Assembly (NCBI RefSeq): GCF_037975245.1
Contig: NC_092579.1
Coordinates: 3,184,001-3,248,000, forward strand
Source of the DNA: Apostichopus japonicus
Taxonomy: Eukaryota > Echinodermata > Holothuroidea > Aspidochirotida > Stichopodidae
DNA length: 64,000 nt
Direction: 5' to 3'
The notes under the pieces were generated by a model, which saw only the letters and a list, made by a program, of their open reading frames with translations, had not been told where the DNA came from and did not search any database. Positions 24,811 through 36,199 of the stretch are shown here, piece after piece. The translations under genes and the position numbers were made by a program. The stretch's first letter is position 1, and every line of letters begins with the position of its first letter.

Positions 24811-24993
24811 AATTTAGAGAAGGCTGCACCCTCTTCCGAAGTTCCAAAAATACAAAGGACCAACTGCACCTGCAAGGACTTTGTGTTCATTGGTCGAGAT
24901 CCTGAACCTATGGCCGTTTACCGTGCATTTGCGTACAAAGTTTGCGGCATGTTAGATGGACTGAAAAAATCCTTTGATCATAACAATCAATAG
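24811..24993 (+). CDS. Conserved exon-like ORF, unknown (copy B)
   Basis: Same acceptor and frame as A 6,680. Reads NCTCKDFVFIGRDPEPM and AYKVCGMLDGL, then 60 codons in total to TAG. The 3' end differs from A because of an insertion after GGACT. Confidence 0.3.
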   Translation, partial: NLEKAAPSSEVPKIQRTNCTCKDFVFIGRDPEPMAVYRAFAYKVCGMLDGLKKSFDHNNQ

Positions 24994-25979
24994 TTCTTGT
25001 GCAGGTTTTATGTTCAAACTCACAGTTAACTTTTCAACTTGCTGAATTAACTTGCAAAGTAGTTACCAGGTTTTCATTTATTTTGTATAATTTCTAATGT
25101 AGATATTTCCTTGATCTATGGGAACTTTGATGTTCAGGAAACAGATAACAAGTTTCAAATCGCTTTTGTCATTTGTGAATGGTGAAACTTGAAGGTCAAT
25201 GGTGAAACTTGTGAATGGTGGAATTGCTTTTAATGTATCTGCTCGGATGACCTTTCTGTACAATGGCAAGGGCTTTTTCACGACGACCATATTTGTAAGG
25301 AGGAAAAGCATCTAAGAAGCTCTGACATTGTGTAGCAGTGCTGACCAATCTGGAAGCAGCCAATCAGTTTCGAGTTTTATTAAAAGGCCGAGACTGTATT
25401 TTGTTTGTTTTGTTTGTTTAATTTAAACATATTACATGATTCCCTCTCACTTGTACTCAGGTAAATCAAACTTGCACTATTTCCTTTCATTATGTGACTG
25501 GAAAGCCATAATCTGCACGTTTAGTATAATATGCCCCACAGATTTAGAAGATAATATGCTTAAATTCATTGAAGGATTTGTTATAATGACTATTCCAACT
25601 TAAGAGTGATATCTGTCAGATCCGTCTAATTTTCTTCATTTGGGGCTGTAAATGTAAATTTTCTCAGATTAACCGTTAGAATTATGTCAATATCAGTATT
25701 TCCTTTTTTTGCTTCCATCTCTGTTGTTGTATCATTGCTAGGGGAAATGTCAATGTTCAGTGCTAGATAAACTCTCTTCAGGGCGTTAAGGCACTGAAAG
25801 TAATCTTTCTTTGACACAAGCCCCCTCCCCGCCTCCACAACCTAGGTTTGCAAGTATGACCTGAAAAGAGAAAGTTGGTATTCCTTTGTTTAGAAATATT
25901 CATGATGGCCACCAGGCACTTCCCCATATTGCTGATTAGATAATCCAGCACCAGAAAGAATATTGGCGTTACAGGATGT

Positions 25980-26773
25980 AGAATTAGTCAGAAATATACA
26001 TAACGTCAGGTAGGTCAGAAACTATGCACTACGTTAGGAGAATTAGTCAGAAAATATGCAGTACGTTAGGAGAATTATAACATATGCAGTACTTTCGTAG
26101 AATAAGAAAATATGTACTACGTCAGGTTAGTCAGAAAATATGCAGTACGCTAGTAGAATTAGAAAATATGTAGTACGTCAGGAGAAGTAGAAAATATGCA
26201 ATACGTTAGAAGAATTAGTCAAAAATATGCAGTACGTAATGAGAATTAGAAAATATGCAGTACGTTTGGAGAATAAGTCACAAATATACAGTACGTTAGT
26301 AGAATTAGAAAATATGCAAAACGTTAGTAGAATTAGTCACAAATATGCAGTACGTCATTAGGATTAGAAAATATGCAGTAAGATAGTAGAATTAGATTAT
26401 AGGCAGTACGTCAGGAGAATTAGCAACAAATATGCAGTACGTCAGGAGAATAAGAAAATATGCAGTACGTTAGGAGAATTAGTCAAAAATATGCAGTACG
26501 TAATGAGAATTAGAAAATATGCAGTACGTTTGGAGAATTAATCACAAATATGCAGTACTTCATTAGAATTAGAAAATATGCAGTACGTTTGAAAATAAGT
26601 CACAAATATGCAGTACGTTAGGAGAATTAGTCACAAATATGCAGTACGTCATGAGAATTAGAAAATATGTAGTTCGTTTGGAGAATGAGTCACAAATATG
26701 CAGTACGATGGTAGAATTAGAATATAGGCAGTACGTCATTAGAATTAGAAAATATGCAGTACGTTTGGAGAAT
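25980..26773. repeat. Unit-B-specific minisatellite
   Basis: About 25 variants of a roughly 30-33 bp unit (AAATATGCAGTACGT-x-GGAGAATTAG). They largely alternate between a GTCACAAATATGCAG form and a GAAAATATGCAG form, giving a dimeric period near 60 bp. Unit A has a single ancestral copy at about 8,640-8,672. Confidence 0.92.
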
Positions 26774-27436
26774 AAGATTACATTCCTTTTATATGATTAA
26801 ATTTATATTACCATTGGAAATCTTCATTAAAAACATCAGAATCCAAGCAAAGAAATGGTATCCAAACATAATTTATTCATTTACCTCCTATAACATTGAA
26901 ATTAAGAATGTAAGTGCTCATTTATATAGTAGTCACAAAAGTGAGAGCAAAAAGGTACTTTGGTAAAGACAAAATAGAGCATTGATAGAACTTTGTTCCA
27001 TTCATAACCATATTCTTTTCTGTCACTTGTATATAAATAAGTTAGGGTTCCTTTTCTGGTTTTACACACAAATATATAAATTTTTGGGACATGCGTTATG
27101 TTCAGTTATGAAGAATATAAAAATAAACAAAATCAGCCTCTAGAATGTGTAGCCGTAAAAGTAAAAGCAATGCTTAAAAGCTGTCTTTCGTGTTGGTTTC
27201 GTCACAACTGATCAAAAAGTACTTCGAAAAATTTGTTATGGTTTTATATGTGGTAACTGTGTGTGTCCCCAACTTTGTATTATATGTATATACTCTGTCC
27301 AAACTGTCGACTATTACTTTAGACCTTTAAACATACAACCATGCAATTAAACAAAACAAACACTTGAAAATGGGACAAGCTTAAAATGCTATATCACCTT
27401 TCAATTTGTGAGACAAATTTCCGGATTAGATCAGAC

Positions 27437-27713
27437 TGTTAATAATGTGTGGCCAAGATGAATCTAGAAGATGAATCTCTCAGCTCGACAAACTAAGAGG
27501 GCATCTAATTGTATGCAAATATACCATGATGAGGTCGCCATGGTAACCAGGTTTCACCTAAAACAAATTCACAGCTCATATGCCTGCATATTCAACCTGT
27601 CTCATCACAGAGGATATAAAAGTGACATAATATCATTCTTGACTCGTCCTGCTCTGTCATATAAAGTCCTTGTCTCCTCTATTCTCTATATTGTATAATC
27701 TGAAGTAAAAACA
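27437..27713 (+). mobile_element. LTR-like block (copy B)
   Basis: Counterpart of 9,505-9,792, with TG...CA ends, octamer ATGCAAAT (27,513), X-box-like GTCGCCATGGTAAC (27,534-27,547) and TATAAAA (27,615). Gag-like sequence follows at 28.5 kb and retropepsin at 29.2 kb, both on +. Confidence 0.45.
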
Positions 27714-28495
27714 TTTTAATTTTAAAGACATTGTTAAATTTTCTGCAGTACAAAAGTGCATGATGGGATCAGAACTGGTTTACAATTTGGTACTGTACCT
27801 TACATGACAATTATCAAATACTGAGGCCTAACATACGGCAAAGTGACTGTACCAATTTCGAAACGGTTTTACTTTGACGAATTTTCATACAACAGGTACT
27901 TATAATCATCATCACCAAGTAATAAACAATAAATTTGCAAGACGTTTAAAAAATGAAAAATCTTGTTATTTGAAAGATCATACAAGATCATACATGTGCA
28001 CTATAGTAACAAAAGAAGTTCTCAAATGGGTGTTATGTTCAGTTGATTAGAATCATTGATATCAACTGGGCAGAACATCCGGTTGCATCATATAACCATA
28101 TGTCACCCGTATGAACTCTTCCAAATCTAGGTCAGATACTGATCAGATCAGATCAGAAATGTGAACTGTGGGTTTGAGGGGGAGGGGACTGGGTGGGCAT
28201 AGGTTTAACAGTACTGTGCACTTCCTTAAGAGAGATATTGGGTTGAAGGGGGTACAAAGGAAAGGAAGGGATCATGACATATTCCTTCAAACATTTTCCT
28301 TGTAATTCCATCACTGGCTAGAAAACAGACCAGTGGAAAGCCTCTCACTAAATGATGCTCTCAGCAAACAATGCAGTTGTCGCACATGTCCTCAAACTAT
28401 TCTGTGACTTAGGATGAACTTTAGAATCGAGGGCTTCTAAAGATTATGCAGAGATATCAGGTTTCTTCAATATCAAACTTTTCTTTTTCAGGAAA

Positions 28496-28850
28496 ACCTT
28501 AATTCCGACAGTGGTGTTGAGCAGCTACTAGAAAACTCAGAGTGGTAAGAAAGATTCCATTGACAGAGCTTACAAAGCCTAAAGGACTCTGACGCATACC
28601 ACGAGGGTGAGCCCGTTCCAATTCCCGACTACATTGCTCAATTTCAACTACTATACCACAAAAATGGAAAAGCATGATATGAAATATCCTGATACTGTTT
28701 TGGCATTAAAATTGCTCGGAAAGGCCAACTTGAAACAAAGGATCGCCCAATTGCACTTACCGCATGCAATGAAATCAAATTTGAGATGATGAAGTCCGCC
28801 CTTAGAACAATTTTGTGGCATCAAAACTAAGAAAAACAAACAGGGGTTAG
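28496..28850 (+). pseudogene. Retrotransposon gag-like fragment (copy B)
   Basis: Fragments in shifting frames read PIPDYIAQFQLLYHK, PDTVLALKLLGKANL and MMKSALRTIF. This pattern is common in the gag region that precedes retropepsin in this type of LTR element. Broken by frameshifts. Deleted in unit A. Confidence 0.5.
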
Positions 28851-29202
28851 CTTAGGCCTAGACATGAGCTACCCCTCTTTTGCCAGATCCAACAGGACTA
28901 ACATAGATATGCTTAACATTAGGCCAATTAAATAAAAGTTAATTGAGCTTCTTGTCTCAGAGTACCAACAACATAGGAACTGGCCAGGAAGAAATAGACC
29001 TAGATTTGGGTAACATACTGCTATTCACATGACTGTATTCCTGGTACCAATCCCTTAAATCAGTATGGAAGCAAACAAAGTGTGCAATCTTTTCACTGAG
29101 CCAAAGATCGTCCCCACAAAAACAACCAGGCAACATTACTGTGAGTGTTGAAAAGTCAAACTGACCCACTGACACACGCAGAGGATCTGACTACATACAC
29201 TG

Positions 29203-29660
29203 TTGCCCAAAATGATGAGAACAATCAAAATGAAATTGTATGGCTGAAGCCGTTGAGGCTACGGTAATTGACACTGCATGTACCAAGACGGTCTGCGTTA
29301 GAAATTGGCCATTGGTGATACCCTTTCTTACTTCTTCACAGAGGCGGGCGATTGCAACAGCCCTTTGGTTTGAAGCAAAGATTCACTGAAGCGGGCTGAT
29401 ACCATCCTTGATCTTAAAAAGTACATGGCCATGATGTTTGAAAAACCATTTATCTAAGACTTCACGTCCAGCAGTCATTACTGTGTGAGTTTACGGAACA
29501 ACAAATTGTGCAAGAGATTTAGCCTGCTGACGCGCTGCTTGCGAACAGCCAATTGAAGTACTGGAGGTCGTTAACTCAAACATTTGCTATAACCCTTGTT
29601 TATCCTTCAAAAATAATTTGAGTTAAGAACTACTTGCATATTAAACATGAGACCGCAGGC
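29203..29660 (+). pseudogene. Retropepsin-like fragment (copy B)
   Basis: Keeps the catalytic-type motif VIDTACTKTVC, then a deletion removes the segment containing FGDG. Downstream pieces (IGDTL, DSLKRADTILDL, SSSHYCVSL) are recognisable but frameshifted. Confidence 0.65.
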
Positions 29661-30458
29661 ACATCAGCGAATTCCATATAAATTCGCTAGAATAAAATCC
29701 TACGATAAAATTTACACATAGTTTAACATATTGCAAAATATATACATAAAACAATGATTATCAGGAAAACATATACACACCTTTTAAAATAAATGTACAC
29801 TTCCATAGTTGCAAAAACATTCCAAACCTGATAAATAAATATATCAATCATATAACAGGGGCAGGAATACTTTACAAAATTTAATTTTAAGATCTTGAAA
29901 AACTTGGGAAGATTATTTTAGCTTCAGGGCTTCAATCAAGAGAATAAAATGCTAATCCTTGTCTTCAATGACATCAAATTGATACGAAAACCACCAGAAC
30001 TGCTCGTTTAACCATTTTTAAAGCTCCAACACCTTCGAAGAAAACCATGAGAATAAGCATGTATACATTCAAATGGTCTGCGCATTTTACAGCCGCTTTG
30101 AAAAAAAAAACACTTTTCTGCCTGTGGGTTATTATTGTCTTTCAAAACCTCAGAATAAACTGGCTATCTGAAAATATTAGGTTTTTAAAAGCTATAAGCA
30201 TCATAACCTTGCAGGTTATACAAGTTATCCTAATTTTATATTTATTAGTTACGAAAAGTAGCCATGACTCAGATTATTGAATTTATACACATATCAAAAG
30301 GCTGTATTCTATACATCATTTGCAAACATTTTATCACTTAAAACTAATTAGAATGGGGAAAACTTCAGTCAACTAGATAAAGGTATATTTGCTTAACGGA
30401 ACACTGAAGGATACAGATACATAGGTTAAAAGTGTTAAAAGGAACGAAGAAACAGACT

Positions 30459-33391
30459 TTACAACCTTCTGTAGTATGCCAGCTGGTAGGAGCAGACAGG
30501 ACAAATGTGGCGGACATCCTTGCAGTCAGCGCTGCAGATTGGTATCAGACAACACCCACACCAAAGCCTGTCAAAAAAAATGAATATTCATTGCACGTTT
30601 ATTGTGCTGGTGATGTTTCGTAATGGTACGAACCACTGAATAAATTTATGATTATATTGTAGCAACATTGTAGGCAGTCAATGTGTGTAATATTTATCCT
30701 ACAATATTTAGTTACTTTGACTACAGCGATGTATCCGGTGCGAGCGTTCCACCTCTTCCATTTGAGGTCAGGGATTTACATTACTCTAGTGCAGTAGCTC
30801 TTCATGGACAAAGCTATGTTTTCCATCTACCCAGGCTGATTAAATTCAGTGAGATGGAGGGTCACAACCTGGAGAGGTCGAGGGCGTTGCAGTGCAAGAT
30901 GGTTACCAAAACCGTAAGCTGGGTAGAGAGAAGTGCATTATATATGGGAGACGGGTTAGAGAGGAGTGTTGTAAACGTGGGAATCTGATTTACTCAAAGG
31001 TCGAAAACAATATGATACCACCAATGGTCTGAAATGGTGGCTAAATCCACAAACAAACTAAACAAAAAAAATTGTCCTTAAACAAGTACCCTTTTTTCCT
31101 TATGTCATCTAATGTATTACACAAATTTCTTCTAACTGAACATGATTCTTAACAGAGCTAATTTCCATTTTTTCTAGCAATTTAGATTAACAAGGAGAAT
31201 TTGGAGGAAATATGTTCAAGCACTGTTCTTTTATTACAGTCAGGGTTATTTTATTGGAACTTAAACAAGACGAGAAAAAGAAAAAAGGAACACTCTGCAA
31301 CCAAACTCTAACATTTTCTTTCGTAGCATCTTACCAAGTCGATATGATACTCAATCCCATCCCCCCTCCAATTACTCGATTAATCAGGTCATGGGAAACA
31401 CCCCCAATAATCTAACTACAGCACCAAAAGTGACAGTAGCTCATACCAGATTTATCATTTGGAAAAGTGTCTCTCAATTGATGAACCTTCATTGCGGCTA
31501 GCATATTTTGTAGTTCGCGCACCGACCTCCAGATGCTAAATGAAACAACTAATTGTTCCACTGGGTGTAGTATACTGCGTTCCCCTATTTTCGCGCGACC
31601 CGTTTTCATGTAATACACACATACAGTGTAAAGCCTACACCTATAATTTAGTCTAGCCTAACTGCACGAAATTAGGGGTCTCTATCCTACCTCCATATTA
31701 AGTTACAGTATAGACTAGAGTAACTCTAAAAGATGCAACTGCAAAATTCCCTTTTAAACCCCCTCCCCCACAACCTCATACCCACACCACTCATATTACA
31801 TTACTTATTCCAAATGGGCAAACATTACCCAACAACTGAATGCTCAAGAAACACTTACTGCATAAAGAGAGCTATCTTCAGCGTCAGAAGAACTACCAAC
31901 CAACCACTCTCTCGGGTAATTTTACTTTTAACATTGCTGTGACAGTTGGGACACTGGCCTTCGGCAGGTTTGTCTCGATACCGCTTTACTGGGATCGAAT
32001 AAACAGTGCTCTGAGGACCTGCCTGTTGTGGGGGATAGGCTGCATAGCCATGATGGGGTGGCTCTGTCCCAGGGGGAGGCCCAGCAGGATAACATGGCTG
32101 TTCCGTAGGAGGGTTCCGCTGTTGTTGAGCAGGGTCTGGTTGCTGAGTCGGGTACCCTGGTTGAGGTGGGTACCCTGGTTGAGGCGGGTACCCTGGTTGG
32201 AGAGGGTACCCTTGCTGGGGCGGGTACTCTTGGGGCTTCTCCTGAAATAAAAGTAGTCATATTATCTTTTCGTGATGAAAGATAGTGTCCACAGTTTGTA
32301 TCACTTTGAGTTCTACGAAGTTTGTTTAGCTCATAAAATACGGCAAGATCTGGCAATGTTTGGAATCTCCTTTAAATGATCAACTTTAATTTTTCATCTT
32401 CATATTTAAGTCTTCTAACAGTTGCCATCACCAAGTAAACCATGAAATTCTCTCACTCCAGGCTGCCAGCAAATTAATCTTACCGCTCCAATCCTAACCA
32501 TTAAGGCATCTACACACAGTAAACCTTCCATTCATCTTTAACAACCATTAATGGGGGGGGGGGGGCACATTCACAAACCCAAGTTAACCACCAATATTAG
32601 CTTATATGACTCAAGATCTTTTGCAGAAGAAATCCCCCAAACAGCTTAGAGAAATCTTACTCTATCTGGGAGATTATAATAGTTGAAAAGTGATGTCTCG
32701 GTGCTATTATGTATATATCATTTCATAGTGCCACTCGGATCTAAAACGGTTTAATTTCCCTACGTGTTTTTATTTTCAAATTTTCAATGTAGAACCTTAA
32801 TCAGTGCTGAAACTAATGCCAACTTAAGTTAATGGTTTAACGAGGTTCAGTAGTTTAGATTTCACACATTTGCAAAACCCCATCTCCATTACAGGAAATG
32901 AGCACCGCAATAAACAAAAAGAGGGGAAAACCCCGTAAAAAATTTAAGAACATGTGACCCAGTGATGCCATATGTTGACTTGATCGAGTCTTCAGCCCTT
33001 GTATGTCTGCTTACAAAACGGATAGTGAGTTTAATTAGCTATTTGTGAAAGAGTTGTGCAAGACAGTTATCTCACATATACCACCAATGATGGCTGGGTT
33101 TGCGTCTCCTTAACAAGTATCCAACAATTGTTCATGTATGACTAGAAAGGCTATGTGCTTTATCCTTTGGCTAACGTTTAAGATCATGAAGTTATCATTG
33201 GGAATATTAAAAAAAAATTGACCCTACTTGATGTTAAAGGTTCTTGTAATTTGCTCATCTAAGATATATCCTTCTTCTTACTGTGTACAAGTAGACTTTT
33301 ACAATGTAATTCAATGCTAGAACATTGCGTAAAATTGAAGGATGAGTTGCAAGATATGTATGACTCCGACCCGAATACTTACCTCAGACAT
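30459..33391 (-). CDS. LITAF-domain protein, paralogue 2 (three exons, 166 aa)
   Basis: Minus-strand exons 33,383-33,391 (MSE), 31,859-32,241 and 30,459-30,567 (501 nt in frame, TAA), with the same splice phases as paralogue 1. The Pro/Gln-rich N-terminal half has fewer GYPxQP repeats. The PPAY of paralogue 1 is replaced by PPHHGY, so the ligase-docking motif is lost. The LITAF domain is complete: CPNC, hydrophobic segment VVLLTLKIALFMQ, WCGCCLIPIC, RHICPVC, C-terminal YYRRL. The membrane segment contains a lysine that paralogue 1 lacks. The uninterrupted frame after this much divergence suggests the gene is, or was recently, functional. Confidence 0.9.
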
Positions 33392-33904
33392 TTTTGCATG
33401 AATTCTCTTCTTTCTATGAATGTCGTCTGGATTATGGTAAGGCTCTGTCCTCTCTTGAAAAGAAAGAATTCAAAATGATGTTCTACGACAATACATAAAA
33501 TTCTCTCTTTTACACGTTTACACGTTTAGACAGCTTGATTTATCCTGAGTCTTTCCAGGAAACAAACAAGATTCTCTAACTTCGCTACTTATCACAAATG
33601 ATTATACCCTTGTACATTCAACTCTGGGTAAGCGGACGCTGTCCGCGTACCCAGTAAGAAAAATAACAATATTTGGAGGGAAAATCACGAAATATTGGTT
33701 ATAAAAAAGGCGACCGAAGAAGGATGATCTGGGGCAGGGAGGGGATGGTAGGGGTGGGAGGCTCAAACCTTGAAGTGTAATGGGACATGTGACTATTATT
33801 TCAGGGAGAAAACAGCAAAATCACCACAAAAGCCCCAGCAAATTGGACCAACTATGTTTGTTTTTCGTACAGCTATCACTACTTCCAGTGATTGATTTGC
33901 TCTC

Positions 33905-34002
33905 AACTTTTTATTTACTAATATTTGCTATATTTACTATTTACTATTTAATAATAATAAAAAATAATAATATTTACTATTACTAATGTATTTACTAATT
34001 TA
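33905..34002. repeat. AT-rich junction between units B and C
   Basis: TTTACTA and AATAATA repeats lie exactly where homology to unit A position about 16,285 ends and homology to position about 978 begins. Confidence 0.8.
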
Positions 34003-34132
34003 CTCCCACGCCCATATCATGAATGTGTCTAAATATACTCATTGTAGTCAGTACTCTAATGCCTTTCAATTGAGGTTTGGTTTTCAGCTTTCAATGTGCT
34101 ATACACTTCATTTTGGTAAGCAGCAGCAGTAG

Positions 34133-34844
34133 CATGGGCGCAGGTCAGTGTTCGGTATTGGTGGGAACGTGTGTCTGTTCTCTGATACTATCTAAGCGGA
34201 GCGCGACATGGGTTCGCGCGTAGCGTACAAGGATATTTTTTGGCAAATATGCCTGAGATAACACTTCCCAGACCCAATTATGTTCCCAAACCTCCTTAAA
34301 AGAAGTTTTAGATCTCATGGCTTAGAATTTAGTTTGGGTAAAAACATGGGCGTCTGCTGAAAAGAAATCAGGGGAAGATAATCGAAGTAAACTTTTGTAG
34401 GGTCTGTTGCCCTCTCCCAGAATACAATTGTAGACTGCCGCAAACTTCAGGTAATTGAACTGAAAGTGGAAACACCGCAGGACGTGAAATTAGCTCAAAG
34501 TGCTAACACACAGTGTGAGTTGTTAACGATTGTTTTGTTCGCACTCAGTCCGTTTTGCTGACCATTACTTACCAGTCTCGTGTATAGATTATGTTTCATT
34601 TGACTGAATGTGTTAATACTTCAGCGGAGAAGTCACGCTTAACAGTGTCAATAGTAATAATTCTCGTCTTTATAGCATGTCATTTGCACAATGCTGGATC
34701 AAACTGCGCCAAAGTGCAATACAGGGGCATTTGAAACGCATCGTTTAGTCAAGACAAATGTTGGGACACTGTATATCATGTCCTCACCACTGGAAAGGTT
34801 GGTGGGGACTCGTCCCGCTGTCCCCGCCAGGATCTGCGCCCATG
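34133..34844. mobile_element. hAT-like non-autonomous element (712 bp, unit C)
   Basis: Terminal inverted repeats CATGGGCGCAG/CTGCGCCCATG are flanked by a perfect 8-bp duplication AGCAGTAG (34,125 and 34,845). Units A and B show the empty site. No transposase ORF. Near its left end it contains, reversed, the GTACGCTACGCGC...GCTCCGCTTAGATAGT module shared with the elements at 41.6 and 50.1-52.4 kb. Confidence 0.92.
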
Positions 34845-35875
34845 AGCAGTAGCAATAATGTCCTTCTCTAGAGTGAAGTAATAGGCAGCCGTACATATCA
34901 CTACACTTGTTATCGGCAGGATCTAGCACATGGAGTTGAAGGATCTGCTGTATTTACTTCAAGGGCGCATTTTACAGCGCAGCATGGGTTCAATTGCTTT
35001 GGAAAATACAATGCATCGAAAAAGCGGAAAATATGTTTGTATTAAAGCCTTTGATACTTTCATGTGGCCTATGCCTTGTGAATAGTGGGAAGTTGTACGG
35101 TAACTCAAATTCCATACACAGTAACTCACATTACTGTACATGCACAGTAACTGTCTATGGTAACTTGCATTACAGTTTTCAGATGTACACTATTTTATTG
35201 GCACATCCATATGTTTTTTTTTTAAAGTTTTTAACTGATAAATTTCTACTTTGTATTGGGGATAAAAAATTAAAGACATAATTTTGTGTAACCTATACCT
35301 TGTGAGTACTCGACAGTTGTATTGTAACTCACATTCCATATACACAGTACTTCGCATACATACACACTAACTCACATTACAATATTCAGTCGCCCACATA
35401 TTTTTTTAAGTTGAAATGACATAAAATTATCTTCACCAGTAATGATTGCCTATAGAAATGGTTTCCAGCGCTGAGCACCCATATGGACATGGAAGAAATT
35501 GTGAGGAAAAACTGTTTTCTTATATTTTAAACCACAAATTTCACTACAAACATGAATTTTACTGTACTTCCATGGAAGTTGCCTTTAGGTAGCACAACAG
35601 GGCACCGTCAAATTCGAACTGCTAAAAATTTAGTTTAAAATTGACGATTAAAGTAAACAAAAATTGGGAGAAATGATAACTGTATAAAAGAAAAAAAAAT
35701 ATTTATACCCTGGTCACTGCTTATATGTTATCAATAACTTTGATGAAGGAAACAAGTTCAGGTTTCCTCTATAACTTCGCGTAGCGGTTATAGTACATAC
35801 GTAAGTGCACTGTCACACACTGAAGTTGCCGTGTTCGTGAAAAGTGATGTGGAAGTGAAACTGTAACCACTATTT

Positions 35876-36187
35876 CAGGGATGTGCTCACACTGGGCGGC
35901 ACTGGGCGGCTGCGCCCAGCAGTTCTGGAAGCCGCCCAGCACAAACAGTATTTTAAACATTTCCGCCCGGCACTTTTTTGACGATAATTTAACAAATTTT
36001 ACTTTAACCAAAATCTAGGAGAATACATGGCAAAGAATAGGAAAAATATCACCACCTAAGCATACTTCATGTGCAAAATTTGTCCAGTGGGAAGGGGGTA
36101 CCCCACCCATGAGATCCCTCTCTCAGGGTGTGGATCACACTACCGCATAATCTGCCCGGTACTCAAATATTCCTGAGCACATCCCTG
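35876..36187. mobile_element. 312-bp TIR element (MITE), unit C
   Basis: Ends CAGGGATGTGCTCA/TGAGCACATCCCTG, flanked by CTATTT on both sides (35,870 and 36,188). A (about 2,505) and B (about 20,970) have a single CTATTT and no element. It has the same ends as 18,102-19,295 but is uninterrupted. Confidence 0.92.
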
Positions 36188-36199
36188 CTATTTGAATCT

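Larger units (their letters stand above)
17677..33910. repeat. Segmental duplication unit B (about 16.2 kb)
   Basis: Second copy of the unit, colinear with A. It lacks the stretch matching A 1,121-1,825 and A's satellite. It gains a SINE (22,678-23,073), a short LINE-like insertion (20,684-20,846) and a minisatellite (25,980-26,773). Homology to A fades near 33,910 (A about 16,285), where AT-rich TTTACTA-type sequence leads directly into unit C. Confidence 0.92.

Noticed and set aside
31928-32356. Minus-strand 142-codon ORF over the second LITAF exon 2
   Set aside because: Out of frame with the LITAF reading. The correct frame has the CPNC motif and matching splice phases.
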